Origin: Paenibacillus sp. BJ-4
GTDB taxonomy: Bacteria; Bacillota; Bacilli; Paenibacillales; Paenibacillaceae
Assembly (NCBI RefSeq): GCF_020404765.1
Contig: NZ_JAIVEM010000052.1
Location: 1-64,000 of the forward strand
DNA length: 64,000 nt
Direction of reading: 5' to 3'
Shown here: in pieces, positions 62,933 to 64,000 of the stretch
Layout of the letters: every line of letters starts with the position of its first letter
How positions within the stretch are numbered: the stretch's first letter is position 1
Made by a program: the position numbers and the translations under genes
The notes under the pieces: generated by a model
Seen by the model: the letters and a program-made list of their open reading frames with translations, nothing else
What the model was told of the DNA's origin: nothing
Database searches by the model: none

Positions 62933-63652
62933 ATGAGATACGTCATTCAAATTGAAAATCTGAAAAAGGTGTATCAGGTCGGGGATCAGGAAATTCATGC
63001 CCTGCGTGATGTGAAACTCGACATTGCTGACGGTGATTTTGTTGCCATCATGGGACCGTCTGGATCAGGAAAATCAACGATGATGAATGTCATCGGCTGT
63101 CTGGATTTGCCTACAGCGGGACAATTTTATTTGGATGGTTATTCGATATTGGATGCCCGTGAGGATGAACTGGCTATTATACGTAATCAGAAAATCGGAT
63201 TTGTATTTCAGAAATTTCATTTACTCCCGCGAGCAACGGCTTTGGAGAACGTGGAGCTGCCTATGATCTATGCGGGTGTTCCTGCCAAGGAGCGTCGTTT
63301 GCAGGCGATGGAGGCCCTCACTAGCGTAGGTCTAGGCGATCGGATGAACAACAGGCCCAACGAATTGTCAGGCGGTCAGCAGCAACGGGTATCCATTGCG
63401 CGCGCGCTTGTGAACAATCCGGTTATTCTTTTGGCGGATGAGCCGACAGGCGCATTGGACTCCAAAACAAGCGTTGAAATTATGGGAATTTTTCAGCGTT
63501 TGAACGATCAGGGGAAAACGGTTGTACTGGTTACACATGATCAGGAGGTTGCGGAATACGCCAAGCGTCTGATTCATTTTCGTGATGGGCGGATTGAAGA
63601 GGATCAGCCTGTTGGGAAACGAACAATGGCGGTGGAGGAAGTGAAAGCATGA
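62933..63652 (+). CDS. MacB/LolD-type ABC ATPase
   Basis: 239 residues after GGGAGGATTT. Walker A GPSGSGKST, signature LSGGQQQR and Walker B ILLADEPTGALD, all intact. QKFHLLPRATALENVELPM is the LolD/MacB Q-loop region. ATGA overlap with the permease gene. Confidence 0.94.
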   Translation: MRYVIQIENLKKVYQVGDQEIHALRDVKLDIADGDFVAIMGPSGSGKSTMMNVIGCLDLPTAGQFYLDGYSILDAREDELAIIRNQKIGFVFQKFHLLPRATALENVELPMIYAGVPAKERRLQAMEALTSVGLGDRMNNRPNELSGGQQQRVSIARALVNNPVILLADEPTGALDSKTSVEIMGIFQRLNDQGKTVVLVTHDQEVAEYAKRLIHFRDGRIEEDQPVGKRTMAVEEVKA

Positions 63653-64000
63653 AATTTCGGGAAATTATCCGGGTATCACTTAATAGCTTGAGAACCAATA
63701 TGCTGCGTTCCTTGCTGACCATGTTGGGAATTATTATTGGAGTAGCTGCCGTAATTACGATTGTAGCTATCGGAAAAGGCTCTACCGCAACGATTACATC
63801 ACAGATTAACAGTATGGGGAATAACTTGCTTATGATTTATCCTTATGCTCCGTATGATGGCTCCAGCTCTATGTCCTTTACTCAGACCAAAGGAATTTCA
63901 CTTGAGGATATCGAAGCACTGGAACAGCAAAAATCGGTAGCGGATGTTGCTCCAAGTGCCATGACCAATGCGGATATTACGTGGAGTCGCAATAAGGTGA
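63649..64000 (+). CDS. MacB-type permease, 3' end outside the window
   Basis: The first 117 residues are visible: MKFREIIRVSLNSLRTNMLR with the first span LLTMLGIIIGVAAVITIVAI and the start of the MacB_PCD domain. Continues past the window edge. Completes a TolC-MacA-MacB-like exporter with the three genes before it. Confidence 0.9.
   Translation, partial: MKFREIIRVSLNSLRTNMLRSLLTMLGIIIGVAAVITIVAIGKGSTATITSQINSMGNNLLMIYPYAPYDGSSSMSFTQTKGISLEDIEALEQQKSVADVAPSAMTNADITWSRNKV

Overview
The window is a low-to-mid GC Firmicute chromosome segment, most like Paenibacillus (P. polymyxa group). The inference rests on the Zur, Fur, LexA and CcpA boxes of Bacillus type, the frequent TTG/GTG starts behind strong AGGAGG sites, lutABC, Btr-type AraC regulation and spore-surface-like collagen genes. 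No database search was possible, so species and family names are from recognition of motifs.

Layout. 1-163: the 3' part of a 5S rRNA and its terminator. 341-10800: a zinc-homeostasis island with three Zur-type boxes. It holds a minus-strand operon (permease, DUF1980-like partner, CobW GTPase), a remnant of a third CobW-type gene, a plus-strand operon (His-rich CobW GTPase plus a FecBCD-type importer) and znuCBA. 10945-18115: small accessory genes, including a quinone/NADPH oxidoreductase with a divergent HxlR regulator, a decayed IS transposase, a CheY-like protein, a LexA-box-controlled YolD pair, a cupin, an ANT(6) adenylyltransferase with a probable CTG start, and a truncated ZmaR-like acetyltransferase.

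18213-36450: a Fur-controlled siderophore island. It resembles achromobactin/staphyloferrin B loci: diaminobutyrate aminotransferase, MFS exporter, three NIS synthetases, SbnG-like citrate synthase and PLP decarboxylase. These are followed by an AraC-SBP regulator, a binding protein, two FecCD permeases, an ATPase, an FhuF-like reductase and an RraA-like protein. Two of the biosynthetic genes carry frameshifts.

36529-46712: a methyltransferase and a glycan/spore-surface-like cassette. A stand-alone beta-domain protein is followed by the same domain fused to an approximately 890-residue Gly-X-Y stalk, flanked by three glycosyltransferases, a DegT-type aminotransferase and a NeuD-type acyltransferase. 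46851-56254: rhamnose catabolism (aldolase/dehydrogenase fusion, isomerase, kinase, DeoR regulator) next to lutABC, a set that can take L-rhamnose through L-lactaldehyde and L-lactate to pyruvate. 56267-59973: a kinase remnant, a CHRD protein, an unknown protein, a rhamnogalacturonan acetylesterase-like enzyme, an alkyltransferase-like DNA-repair protein and a small unknown protein. 60069-64000: a TolC-like/MacA/MacB export operon that runs off the end.

The least explained structure is a family of large intergenic palindromes (49266-49434 and 52955-53092, perhaps 15067-15181). They share an asymmetric core, but their stems have unrelated sequences that are nonetheless self-complementary. The collagen/beta-domain pair with its glycosylation genes and the partly frameshifted achromobactin-like locus are the other main leads.
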